Assembly: GCA_913056105.1 (NCBI GenBank)
Contig: CAJXMB010000004.1
Span: forward strand, 1-35,381
Reading direction: 5' to 3'
Source of the DNA: an uncultured Nitratiruptor sp.
GTDB lineage: Bacteria > Campylobacterota > Campylobacteria > Campylobacterales > Nitratiruptoraceae
Length of the DNA: 35,381 nucleotides
Shown piece by piece: positions 10,486-19,611 of this stretch (position 1 is its first letter; each line of letters opens with the position of its first letter). Under the pieces are notes generated by a model. It saw nothing but the letters and a program-made list of their open reading frames with translations, was not told the origin of the DNA and made no database searches. The translations under genes and the position numbers were made by a program.

Positions 10486-12004
10486 ATGAAAAAAAAAAGA
10501 ATTTAACACTGTTGTATCCATAAATCCATATTCTAAAACATATTATGAAAATAAAAATGGTAAATTAAAAAAGATTCAAACTCCTAAATTTTCAAGAAAA
10601 AGTTTTTTTATCTCTTTTTTAGCAACAAACAGATATATAACATCTCAACTCGAGATAAACAGAAATATTCCTGAAGAAGATTTAAAAGATGCAATTGAGA
10701 CAAAAGCGTATGAAGAATTGGGGTTAGATCCAACAAAAGAGTATAAAATAGAGATTTTAGAAATCCCTACTCCTCAAACAGATAAAAATAGAAAATTTCA
10801 TATATTTGTTGCTGATCCAGATGATATAAAAAAAGATTTCAATGAAGTTATCCAAAAAATACCCTATATAGACATTATCGCTCCTCTACCTCTCCTTTTT
10901 AAATATATTTATAAAAAAGAGATTTTAGAAGATAGTGGAGTTGATTGCTTTATATATTTTCAAAAAAATGATGCTTTTTTAACTATTTATCAAGAAGGAA
11001 GATATATATATTCAAAATCTCTTAACTACTCTTTAAAAGAGATGAGCGAGAGATTTAACGAAATAAGAGGAGAGAGAGTAGATGAAGATGAATTTATAAG
11101 ATTGCTATCTAAAGAGGGATTAAAGACTACAAATTTTGATATACAAGAGAGTTTAATGAAACTCTTTAATGAAATTTTTCTTAATATCAATGATATTTTG
11201 ATATATGCAAAAAGAACAAATGAGTTAGATAAGATTGATAGATTGTTTATAGGTAGTGAGTATGGTTATGTTTTAGGAGTTGAAGAGTATGCTCAAACAT
11301 ATCTTGGGATAAAATCTTTAGAGCTCTCATTTGATTATGGTTTTTCATATAATGAGCCTTTCATTGATGAGATACATAAACTTATGCAACTCTCAGCTCT
11401 AATGATTTTACAAGAAAACGAAGAGATACCAAGTCTAACAATTTTTAAAAGACCTCCCCCAATATGGCAAAGACCAAGCGGCCAACTTATAGGTGTAACA
11501 GCTGCTAGTATTTTACTATCTTTTTCATACCCTTTATATAATATAGCCTATAACTATAAATTAAAATATGATACTGCTTCTTTAAATAAACAGTATAACA
11601 AAATCCATAAAGAAAGAACCGATTTAGAAAATAGAATAAACTCTTTAAACAGAGAAAAAGAGGAGATCGCTTCTAAAATTAAAAAACAAAACAGTGTTTA
11701 TAAACAAAAAATGAGCATTTTAAATAGTATATATAATAAAAAAGTAAATTATCCTATGAAAGGCAAAATCATTGCTGAACTCTCTCAAGATTTACTAAAT
11801 TTTGGCATAAAAATAAAAAATTTAGACTCAAAAGAGAACAATATAATAATAGATGTTATATCAAATAGTGATAAAAAAATAACAAATTTTATAAAATTTA
11901 TTTCACATAAAAAGATTAATAAATATCATATTGAAACAGATAGGATTGAAAAAGAGAATAATGAAAACAGATACAGAAGTACTTTAAAGGTAGTTATAAA
12001 ATGA
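10486..12004 (+). CDS. GspL/MshI-like (PilM-PilN fusion type) assembly protein, frameshifted at A10 after the start codon
   Basis: ATG 10486 + A10 + GAATTTAAC reads MKKKRI*. With one A fewer it reads MKKKEFNTVVSINPYSKTYYENKNGKLKKIQTPKFSRKSFFISFLATNRYITSQLEINRNIPEEDLKDAIETKAYEE and joins in frame to the listed ORF 10718-12004 (TTG start), with no stop between 10499 and 10718. The protein has an N-terminal actin-like-type region, a TM segment (LIGVTAASILLSFSYPLYNIAY), then coiled coil plus periplasmic domain. Confidence 0.75.
10489..10498 (+). repeat. Poly(A)10 homopolymer directly after the start codon of the operon's first gene
   Basis: gaatATG AAAAAAAAAA GAATTT counted from the sequence; the longest single-base run I noticed in the window. 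Confidence 0.9.
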
Positions 12005-12642
12005 ATCAAGGTAGTATCTTAGAAAAATTAGACTCTTTTCTTTTAACAAAAAAACCAAACGAGAGAGTGATTATATATTTATCTATATTTTTAATATTTT
12101 TTGCCCTATTTTTTCAATACCTTTTTCCTATCACAAAAAAAATGGTTCAAAAAAGTAAAACTAAAAAACAAGAGATTGAAAACAAAATTAAAGAGGATAA
12201 AGATTATATTGCCTCTATTACAATTGATGGCGATAAAGAGTTTTTAATAAAAAAACTAAACAAAGAGATAAAACAATTAAAAACTAAATTTGTAGATATC
12301 AGGGACAAAAATGACTATATAGATTTTCAAATTAAAAATATTAACAATTTAATCTATAATGAAAAAAATTGGGCAAAATTTTTAGACTCACTTGCTAAAA
12401 AAGCTATAAATAATGGTGTTGATATAGATTTTATAAGTAATGAATTTGTAAAAAACAGTCAAAATTTTGGGCATGTTTTGGAAATTGAGATAGGATGTAA
12501 CGGTGGATTTAAAAATATAATAGGATTTATAAACTCTATTGAAGAGAGTGATTTAGTTGTTGATATATATGATATAAATATGAAAAGCAATTTTAATATC
12601 CAAACAGATTTAAGGGTATCGGTATGGGGAATAAATTACTAA
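12001..12642 (+). CDS. PilO/MshJ/GspM-like inner-membrane assembly protein
   Basis: Single N-terminal TM (VIIYLSIFLIFFALFFQYLF) followed by coiled coil and C-terminal domain; ATGA overlap with the upstream gene; position in operon. Confidence 0.65.
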   Translation: MNQGSILEKLDSFLLTKKPNERVIIYLSIFLIFFALFFQYLFPITKKMVQKSKTKKQEIENKIKEDKDYIASITIDGDKEFLIKKLNKEIKQLKTKFVDIRDKNDYIDFQIKNINNLIYNEKNWAKFLDSLAKKAINNGVDIDFISNEFVKNSQNFGHVLEIEIGCNGGFKNIIGFINSIEESDLVVDIYDINMKSNFNIQTDLRVSVWGINY

Positions 12643-13037
12643 TTTTTTTACTATTTTTTTTAATAAATTTTAGTTATGCAAATGATAGTTTCAAAAATAT
12701 TGATAACTTAATAGAAAAAATTAAAATAAAAAGAGTTGGTTTAAATAGTTATGAGATAAAAAAATTAAAAGATCCATTTTTTTATAGCAATAAAAGAATT
12801 ACTTTAAGAGCAAAAAGAAAACTATTCAATAAAACTATTAAACCATATTACAGATTAAGTGCAATTTTTAACGACAAAGCAAAAATAAATGGAAGATGGT
12901 ATAAAATTGGAAGCAGAGTTGGAAAATATAAAATTTTTGATATATGTAGTAACTGTGTTAAACTAAAAAGAGATAAAAAAGTTTTAACACTTTTCCTTGC
13001 TAAAAAAAGCAAAAGAGTTAAGATAACTATAGAGTAA
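12624..13037 (+). CDS. PilP/GspC-HR-like periplasmic pilot/assembly protein
   Basis: Signal peptide (LLIFLLFFLINFSYA) and C-terminal module YRLSAIFNDKAKINGRWYKIGSRVGKYKIFDICSNCVKLKRDKKVLTLFL resembling PilP/HR beta domains; directly upstream of a secretin. Confidence 0.6.
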   Translation: MGNKLLIFLLFFLINFSYANDSFKNIDNLIEKIKIKRVGLNSYEIKKLKDPFFYSNKRITLRAKRKLFNKTIKPYYRLSAIFNDKAKINGRWYKIGSRVGKYKIFDICSNCVKLKRDKKVLTLFLAKKSKRVKITIE

Positions 13038-13051
13038 TTTGGAGGCATAAA

Positions 13052-14488
13052 GTGAATAAAATTTTAAAAAAGATTATTTTGATTTTATTATTTTTTGGCA
13101 ATTCATTACTAATGGCTGATTGTCAAATGCAACTTTTCAATATCTCAAGTGCTCCTGGCACAAGGATTTTGGAGTTTGTTAATCAAATAGCAAATGAGTG
13201 CTCTTTAACAGTTATAGTAAAAGATAGATATGCAAAAAATATTTTAAGAAATAGATTAAACAAAATAGATCTAAAAAATGCTACATTAGATGATGTTTTA
13301 AATATTGTATTAAAAGAGAACAGTCTGAATTATGAATTAAAAGACAGTATTTTAAAAATTTCATATCTAATAACTAAAACTTTTCATATAGATTATATCA
13401 CAACAAAAAGAAAAGGTGAATCAACGACTGATGCATCTGTTGATATTGGAGGCCAATCAAGCGGAGGAGGAGGTTCAGGAAATGATGTCAATAAAATAGA
13501 ATCTAAAGATGAGTTTGATTTTTGGAAAAACACAAAAGAGGAGATATATAGTATCATAAATAGACCTGAAGATTCATATAAAGCACCTGAGCCAATAATA
13601 AATCAAGAAGCTGGACTTATCACAGTTACAGGGACTTTGCCGCAAATTAAAAGAGTTGAAAACTATTTAAAAAATGTGCAAGAAAGACTCCATAAAGAAG
13701 TAATGATTGATGTATCTATAATTGCTGTGACACTAAACAGAGATTTTACAAAAGGTATCGATTGGAGCAGGTTTGCTGCTAATTTTAATGGTACTTTAGA
13801 TTTTAATTATAATGGATCTGGAAGCCAAATTTTAAACCAAACATCATCCAGTGCCTCAACAACAGTCTTTTCATCTCAATTTAATATAAATGGATTACTA
13901 AATTTTTTAAAAACAAATGGAGATGTAAAGATTCTATCAAATCCTAAAATCTTGACTCTAAACAATCAACCAGCTTTAATAACAGTTGGTAAAACAATCA
14001 ATTATAATGTCCCAACAGAGGTTACAATAACTGAAAGTGGAAATTTAGGCACTCAAAGTTATACTCCATCATCTATATTTGTTGGAATTTTACTAAATAT
14101 TACCCCTGAAATTACTGATGATGGATATATTATCTTAAGAATAAACCCTTCTGTTTCAGAGTTAAATGACCCTACACAATTAGAGATTAGCCAAAATCAA
14201 AAGTTTAGAGAGATCGCACCTGATACAAAAGTAAAAAAGATCTCTTCAGTCTTAAAAGTAAAAGATGGCTCAACTATAATAATGGGTGGACTTATTACAA
14301 ATACAAAAAATCTAAGTGTAAATGGTGTTCCTATATTAAAAGATTTGCCTATTATTGGCTATGCATTTAAGAGTCAAAAGCAACAATTTAATAATGTAGA
14401 ATTAGTTTTTGTAATAAAACCAAAAATTATTAAACCAAGTAAAAAAACTATAACATTAAAAGATTTGGGATATAAAAGCATAAAATAA
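13052..14488 (+). CDS. Secretin (MshL/PulD/CtsD-like outer-membrane channel)
   Basis: Signal peptide, LITVTGTLPQIKRVENYLKNVQERLHKEVMIDVSIIAVTLN, NPKILTLNNQPALITVG, STIIMGGLI, PILKDLPIIGYAFKSQ: secretin signatures; Gly-rich linker GGQSSGGGGSG. Confidence 0.92.
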   Translation: MNKILKKIILILLFFGNSLLMADCQMQLFNISSAPGTRILEFVNQIANECSLTVIVKDRYAKNILRNRLNKIDLKNATLDDVLNIVLKENSLNYELKDSILKISYLITKTFHIDYITTKRKGESTTDASVDIGGQSSGGGGSGNDVNKIESKDEFDFWKNTKEEIYSIINRPEDSYKAPEPIINQEAGLITVTGTLPQIKRVENYLKNVQERLHKEVMIDVSIIAVTLNRDFTKGIDWSRFAANFNGTLDFNYNGSGSQILNQTSSSASTTVFSSQFNINGLLNFLKTNGDVKILSNPKILTLNNQPALITVGKTINYNVPTEVTITESGNLGTQSYTPSSIFVGILLNITPEITDDGYIILRINPSVSELNDPTQLEISQNQKFREIAPDTKVKKISSVLKVKDGSTIIMGGLITNTKNLSVNGVPILKDLPIIGYAFKSQKQQFNNVELVFVIKPKIIKPSKKTITLKDLGYKSIK

Positions 14489-14490
14489 GC

Positions 14491-15297
14491 ATGAAAAAAA
14501 GTATATACAAAGAAGCTAAAGAGTGTTTTACTGAAACTGAAGATGCTAAATATTTTATAAGGCTTGATCAATCTGCACTATTTTTAGAAATATTAAAAGA
14601 GACAATTAAAAAGCCTCTTAAAATGATTTTACTGTATGGGGAGCCTGGTGTTGGAAAAACTATGCTTTTAAATAAACTCTATAGTGATATATCTAAAAAA
14701 GAGGAAAATATTTTTCTAATTTCAAGCCCAATTTTAGATGAAGAAAAATTTACTACAACTCTTTATAGAAAACTCTTTTTTGAAGAAGAAGATATCAATT
14801 TTGATAAATTTATTGATCTTATAAATCAAAAACTAAGATTTAATTCAACTACTGTTTTATTGGATGAAGCTCAACTTTATAGTGGCTCTCAAATGGAAAA
14901 AATTAGAATAATCTCTGATACAAGAAAGATAAAATTTGTTATTGCACTTCACAAAACCGACCAAGAAGATGTTATCGCAAAAGAGCACTTTAAAACAAGA
15001 ATTTGGGAAACAATAGAGCTTAAACCTCCAACATTAAATGAGCTTGGCATCTATATCAAAAAAAAGCTTTTGATGAAAAATCTATTTGATATAGCAAATC
15101 AAGTTGATAAAAATTGTATTAAATTTATATATAGATATACAAAAGGAAATTTTAGAGAGACAAATAAATTTATGTATAATCTATTTGAAATTTATGAATA
15201 TTATGAAGAGAGTGCGCCAAATAAAATAGATTATAGAAAAATTTCAAAAAAATTTTTAGAGATGTGTGCTATTAAATTAGGATATATTAATGTATGA
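14491..15297 (+). CDS. ExeA/MshM-type AAA ATPase (CtsP-like)
   Basis: MILLYGEPGVGKTMLLNKLY Walker A and TVLLDEAQLY Walker B; ExeA-like size; directly after the secretin. Confidence 0.8.
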   Translation: MKKSIYKEAKECFTETEDAKYFIRLDQSALFLEILKETIKKPLKMILLYGEPGVGKTMLLNKLYSDISKKEENIFLISSPILDEEKFTTTLYRKLFFEEEDINFDKFIDLINQKLRFNSTTVLLDEAQLYSGSQMEKIRIISDTRKIKFVIALHKTDQEDVIAKEHFKTRIWETIELKPPTLNELGIYIKKKLLMKNLFDIANQVDKNCIKFIYRYTKGNFRETNKFMYNLFEIYEYYEESAPNKIDYRKISKKFLEMCAIKLGYINV

Positions 15298-16102
15298 GAT
15301 AGAAGAGTTAGAAAAGAAGTGGAAAAAATATAGATTTAACAAATATTTCAAAATTGCTTTAACCTCTATTTTAACTATAATCTTTTTCATTGGAATATAT
15401 ACTTTTTTAGATCAATCAAAAAAAGATTTAGAAAAAAAATCTAATAAATTAAAGATTTCAAAAAAGCAAGATATTAAAACAGAAATAGATAATCAAATAG
15501 CAACTTCCAAAAAGAGAAAACTTGATACAAGCATAAGCAAAAAAAAGATAGCAAGCAACAAAAACAAGAAAATAGTTATTGATATAAATAGAAGTATCAA
15601 TGCAAAAGATAAAAATGAAGTGAGAACATCCTTTTTAGCTCCAGATTTAAGTTTTGAAAATAGATTAAATATTATTAAAAAAGAGAAAAAATTTGTAAAA
15701 GCAAAAAAAGAGATTAAAATCAACAAACCTCCTAAAAAGTTAGAGACAAAATTAAATCCTATTAAAAAAGAGAAAAAAATAGTTATAAAAACAACTGATT
15801 CTAAAAATTTTATAGATAGTTTAATAGCAAAATTTGAAAAAGAGAAAAGCCCTAAAATTGCTATTTTTTTATCAAAACATTTTTATAAAGAAAAAAATTA
15901 TAAAGAGTCTTTAAAGTGGGCTATAAGAGCTAATGAACTTGATAGTAACAGTGAAGATAGTTGGGTTTTATTTGCTAAATCTTCTATAAAACTTGGCAAA
16001 AAAGAGGATGCAATAAAAGCACTCAAAGCTTATCTATCTACTCATAACTCTTTTAAAGTAGAAGAGTTATTAAATAGCATCAAAACAGGAGAGTTTAAAT
16101 GA
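15290..16102 (+). CDS. MshN-like TPR protein with N-terminal TM and Lys-rich linker
   Basis: TM ALTSILTIIFFIGIYTFL, Lys-rich low-complexity linker, C-terminal TPR (YKEKNYKESLKWAIRANELDSNSEDSWVLFAKSSIKLGKKEDAIKALKAYL). Confidence 0.65.
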   Translation: MYEIEELEKKWKKYRFNKYFKIALTSILTIIFFIGIYTFLDQSKKDLEKKSNKLKISKKQDIKTEIDNQIATSKKRKLDTSISKKKIASNKNKKIVIDINRSINAKDKNEVRTSFLAPDLSFENRLNIIKKEKKFVKAKKEIKINKPPKKLETKLNPIKKEKKIVIKTTDSKNFIDSLIAKFEKEKSPKIAIFLSKHFYKEKNYKESLKWAIRANELDSNSEDSWVLFAKSSIKLGKKEDAIKALKAYLSTHNSFKVEELLNSIKTGEFK

Positions 16103-16647
16103 GATACTTTATAGTTATTTTTATTTTATTAACAAATTTTTATGCAAATGAGATATCGGTTAATCAATTAATCAAATATTACCAAGCAGGAGATTATAAA
16201 AAGGTATGCCTATATGGTATAAAAATTTTTCACAAATTAAAAAGAGATGAAAATTTGGTCTCTATGTATGGAATATCTTGTTTAAAATCAGATTATATAG
16301 ATAGGCTTGCTATTCCAGCTGTCGTTTTAAAAAAGAGTAAAAGTGGCAGAAAAAATGCAATATATTTTTTAACAATTATGCTTCAAAAAAAGATTCTATT
16401 AAGCTCTTTATTTGATAATTTTCAAATATCAAATGTAAAATTTCCTAATACCGACTATATACTTTCTAAAATTTTTAGATTATATCAAGAAAAGAGATAC
16501 AAAAAAAATAAAAATGAACTAATTTTTAAAGACCTAACAAACAAAGATAAAACATATAAATTGATTTTAATAAAAGATAAAGAACCTAAAATAGAGCTAT
16601 TGGAGTTAATAAACAATAAAATAGTAGATAAACATCTATACTGGTGA
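16099..16647 (+). CDS. Uncharacterised exported protein of the pilus/secretion operon
   Basis: Signal peptide MRYFIVIFILLTNFYANE; TPR-like N-terminal helices; no family recognised; start overlaps the upstream stop. Confidence 0.6.
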   Translation: MRYFIVIFILLTNFYANEISVNQLIKYYQAGDYKKVCLYGIKIFHKLKRDENLVSMYGISCLKSDYIDRLAIPAVVLKKSKSGRKNAIYFLTIMLQKKILLSSLFDNFQISNVKFPNTDYILSKIFRLYQEKRYKKNKNELIFKDLTNKDKTYKLILIKDKEPKIELLELINNKIVDKHLYW

Positions 16648-16654
16648 GGATAAA

Positions 16655-18370
16655 ATGGAAAAGATTTTACCTCTACTTTTTAAAAAATCTAAAATACCTT
16701 CTGAGATTGTCAACAGGATTTTAAAAAATTATACTCCCAAAAATGAAAAAGAGATAATCAATAGCTTAATTAAACAAAAATTTTTTGCTAAAGAGATTAG
16801 AGTTGGAGATATTAGTATTGAAGAGATTAATGAAGTTTTACCAGATGATTTACAAGAGAAGATTTTAAAAAATTTAGCATCTATTTTAAATATAGAGTAT
16901 ATAGATTTAGACTCAATTGATATTGATTTTAAATTAGCCTCAAAAGTTCCTTTAAATCAATTAAAAAAGATTGAAGCCATTCCAATAAAAGAAGAAGATA
17001 TCCATATTGTTGTTGCATTTAAAGATCCAACTGATATTTATGCAAAAGAGTTTGTCCAAAGATTTTTTCCAAAAAAATTAATCAGACCAGCAATCTCTCC
17101 TAAAAAACAGATTGATAATTTTTTAAATAGACTTGAAGTAAATGAGAGTGTTAAAGATTTAATTAGTGAAATTAGAAAAGAGATTGTAACTGGAGCAATA
17201 AAAGAAGATGGTGACTCAAGTGCTATTTTGAAACTCATCTATATAATATTACAAACAGCAATTTTATCAAAAGGGAGCGATATACATATTGAACCAACGG
17301 AAAAAAACTGTATTGTTAGAACAAGAATTGATGGAATACTGACAGAAAGTTTTATCTTTGATAAAGATATCTACCCTCCTCTATCTTCAAGATTAAAACT
17401 TTTAGCTAATCTTGATATTGCTGAAAAGAGAAAGCCTCAAGATGGAAGATTTTCTGCTACAGTTGGTAAAAAAGAGTATGATTTTAGAATATCAACTCTT
17501 CCGATCTTTAATGGCGAGTCGATTGTAATGAGAATTTTAGATAAAACAAAAGCTATGATTAAACTTGAAGATGCTGGTATGAGTGAATATAACTATAAAA
17601 TATTTACTAAATCACTAAAAACTCCATATGGAATCATTCTTGTAACAGGTCCTACTGGAAGTGGTAAATCTACCACTCTATATGGTGCTTTGAATATGTT
17701 AAGAAGTGTAGAAAAAAAGATTATTACAGTTGAAGACCCTATCGAATACCAGATGAACCTTGTTCAACAATCCCAAGTTCAACCAAAAATAGGCTATACA
17801 TTTGCTTCTGCACTGAGGTCAATTCTAAGACAAGACCCTGATATTATAATGGTTGGAGAAATTAGAGATCAAGAGACACTTAGAATTGCTATTCAAGCAG
17901 CATCAACTGGACACCTTGTTTTATCAACTCTACATACGAATGATGCAATAAGTTCAATCACAAGAATGGCTGATATGGGAATTGAGCCATATCTAATAAG
18001 CGGCTCTCTCATTGCCATAGAGGCTCAAAGATTGGTTAGAAAGATATGTCCATATTGCAAAGAAAAAACAATTCTTTCTCCTAATATTATAGAAGATATA
18101 AAAGAGTATCTACCTAAAGATTATCAGTTTTACAAAGGAAAAGGTTGTAAACATTGTAATATGACTGGATACTTGGGAAGAGAGATGGTATCTGAAGTTT
18201 TATATGTAGATGAAGAGCTATCAAGTATGATTGCAAGGGGAGATAGCAAAGAGAAAATTTATGAGTATGCTAAAGAGCATGGGTTTGTTACAATGTTTCA
18301 AGATGGTATAAATAAAGCATTAAGGGGTGAAACAACAATTGAAGAGGTAATGAGGGTTACAAGAGTATGA
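16655..18370 (+). CDS. GspE/PilB/MshE-like assembly ATPase (CtsE-like)
   Basis: GSDIHIEPTEKNCIVRTRIDG, LVTGPTGSGKSTTLYGAL, ITVEDPIEYQ, RQDPDIIMVGEIRDQET, STGHLVLSTLHTNDA, plus CPYC...CKHC zinc module. Confidence 0.95.
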   Translation: MEKILPLLFKKSKIPSEIVNRILKNYTPKNEKEIINSLIKQKFFAKEIRVGDISIEEINEVLPDDLQEKILKNLASILNIEYIDLDSIDIDFKLASKVPLNQLKKIEAIPIKEEDIHIVVAFKDPTDIYAKEFVQRFFPKKLIRPAISPKKQIDNFLNRLEVNESVKDLISEIRKEIVTGAIKEDGDSSAILKLIYIILQTAILSKGSDIHIEPTEKNCIVRTRIDGILTESFIFDKDIYPPLSSRLKLLANLDIAEKRKPQDGRFSATVGKKEYDFRISTLPIFNGESIVMRILDKTKAMIKLEDAGMSEYNYKIFTKSLKTPYGIILVTGPTGSGKSTTLYGALNMLRSVEKKIITVEDPIEYQMNLVQQSQVQPKIGYTFASALRSILRQDPDIIMVGEIRDQETLRIAIQAASTGHLVLSTLHTNDAISSITRMADMGIEPYLISGSLIAIEAQRLVRKICPYCKEKTILSPNIIEDIKEYLPKDYQFYKGKGCKHCNMTGYLGREMVSEVLYVDEELSSMIARGDSKEKIYEYAKEHGFVTMFQDGINKALRGETTIEEVMRVTRV

Positions 18371-19611
18371 ACTACTATATAGCAACAGTTCTCTCAAGAG
18401 GAAAAAAAGAGAGTTTTTTATTAAAAGCTGAAAACAAAAAAGAGGCGCTAAATCTTGCAAAAATAAAACATAGTGGAATAATTTTAAAGGTTGAAGAGAC
18501 TAATCCACCTTTAGAAGATAGAATTGAAGAGTTTAAGCAAAAATTTTTAAAATTTATGAAAGAGAAAAAGGTAAAGCAAGACCAACTAATTGCCTCTATT
18601 AGACAACTTGCTGTTATGACAAATGCTGGAATTCCTCTAAATGAGGCTATAAAAGAGATTGCAAACTCTACAGTTGATAAAAATCTATCACAAATTCTTT
18701 CAAAAATGGGAGAAGATATAGATTCTGGACTTAGTCTATCTCAAGCAGCCGAAAATTTTAAATACCAATTAGGTCTGCTTACTATAACAATGTTAAAACT
18801 TGGAGAGCAAACTGGTAATATGCCTGAAGCTCTTTTTAGCTTGGCAAATATTTTAGAGGAAATTAGAGACAATATTGCAAAATTTAAAAAAGCTATTAGA
18901 TATCCACTTATAACACTCTCTGCTATGGCTATAGCTTTTGTAGTTCTTATTATGTATGTTGTTCCAAAGTTTAAGTCAATTTTTGAAAGATTCCACGCCC
19001 AGCTTCCACTTCCAACAAGAATTCTGCTTTGGTTAGAACACGCTTTTTCAACATATGGATTGCAGATTTTAATAGGTTTTATTATAACCATATCAGTAAT
19101 TTTGTACCTTTATAGAAACAATGAAAAATTTAAATACTACACAGATAAATATCTATTAAAAATCTATTTAATAAAAGATATCATATTTTATGCAACACTT
19201 AGTAGATTCTTTTTAGTTTTTAGTGAACTTGTTGCAGCAGGAATTCCAGTAGCAGATGCATTGGATCGCTCTGTCTCTATGATAGATAATAGTTATATTA
19301 AAGAGAGACTCAATTTAGTTAAAACATATGTTGGAAGAGGAACCACTCTAACGGAAGCCTTTGAAGAGACAAAACTTTTTGAAAATATGATTATACAGAT
19401 GATAAAAGCGGGTGAAACAAGTGGACAGCTTGAGGATATGATGGAAAATGTAACAGATTACTATAGAATGAAATTTAACTATATTTTAGATAATCTATCA
19501 TCATTTATTGAGCCAATTCTTTTAACTGTAATTGCGGTTTTAGTAATTCTTTTAGCTCTTGGTATATTTTTACCTATGTGGGATATGGCAAAAGCAGTCA
19601 AAGGGCATTGA
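18367..19611 (+). CDS. GspF/PilC/MshG-like inner-membrane platform protein (CtsF-like)
   Basis: Two repeated GspF domains (ASIRQLAVMTNAGIPLNEAI; RFFLVFSELVAAGIPVADAL), MIKAGETSGQLEDMM, C-terminal TM; ATGA overlap with the GspE-like gene. Confidence 0.93.
   Translation: MNYYIATVLSRGKKESFLLKAENKKEALNLAKIKHSGIILKVEETNPPLEDRIEEFKQKFLKFMKEKKVKQDQLIASIRQLAVMTNAGIPLNEAIKEIANSTVDKNLSQILSKMGEDIDSGLSLSQAAENFKYQLGLLTITMLKLGEQTGNMPEALFSLANILEEIRDNIAKFKKAIRYPLITLSAMAIAFVVLIMYVVPKFKSIFERFHAQLPLPTRILLWLEHAFSTYGLQILIGFIITISVILYLYRNNEKFKYYTDKYLLKIYLIKDIIFYATLSRFFLVFSELVAAGIPVADALDRSVSMIDNSYIKERLNLVKTYVGRGTTLTEAFEETKLFENMIIQMIKAGETSGQLEDMMENVTDYYRMKFNYILDNLSSFIEPILLTVIAVLVILLALGIFLPMWDMAKAVKGH

Noticed and set aside
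10718-10720. TTG 10718 as the genuine start of the GspL/MshI-like gene
   Set aside because: The frame is open and protein-like back to 10499, and the upstream ATG plus A10 explains the break; a TTG start would drop 73 codons (10499-10717) of the N-terminal domain.
12121-16510. Other A7-A8 runs inside the operon (for example near 12134, 15430, 16501) as additional phase-variable tracts
   Set aside because: They sit in intact frames encoding Lys and are common in this AT-rich sequence; only the A10 at 10489 disrupts a frame.
16655-17200. MshEN-type c-di-GMP binding domain at the N-terminus of the GspE-like ATPase
   Set aside because: I could not find the RLG-type MshEN signature in MEKILPLLFKKSKIPSEIVNRILKNYTPKNEKEI...; not claimed without a profile search.
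18741-19091. 116-aa minus-strand ORF within the GspF-like gene
   Set aside because: Antisense to a well-supported CDS; no recognisable domain.
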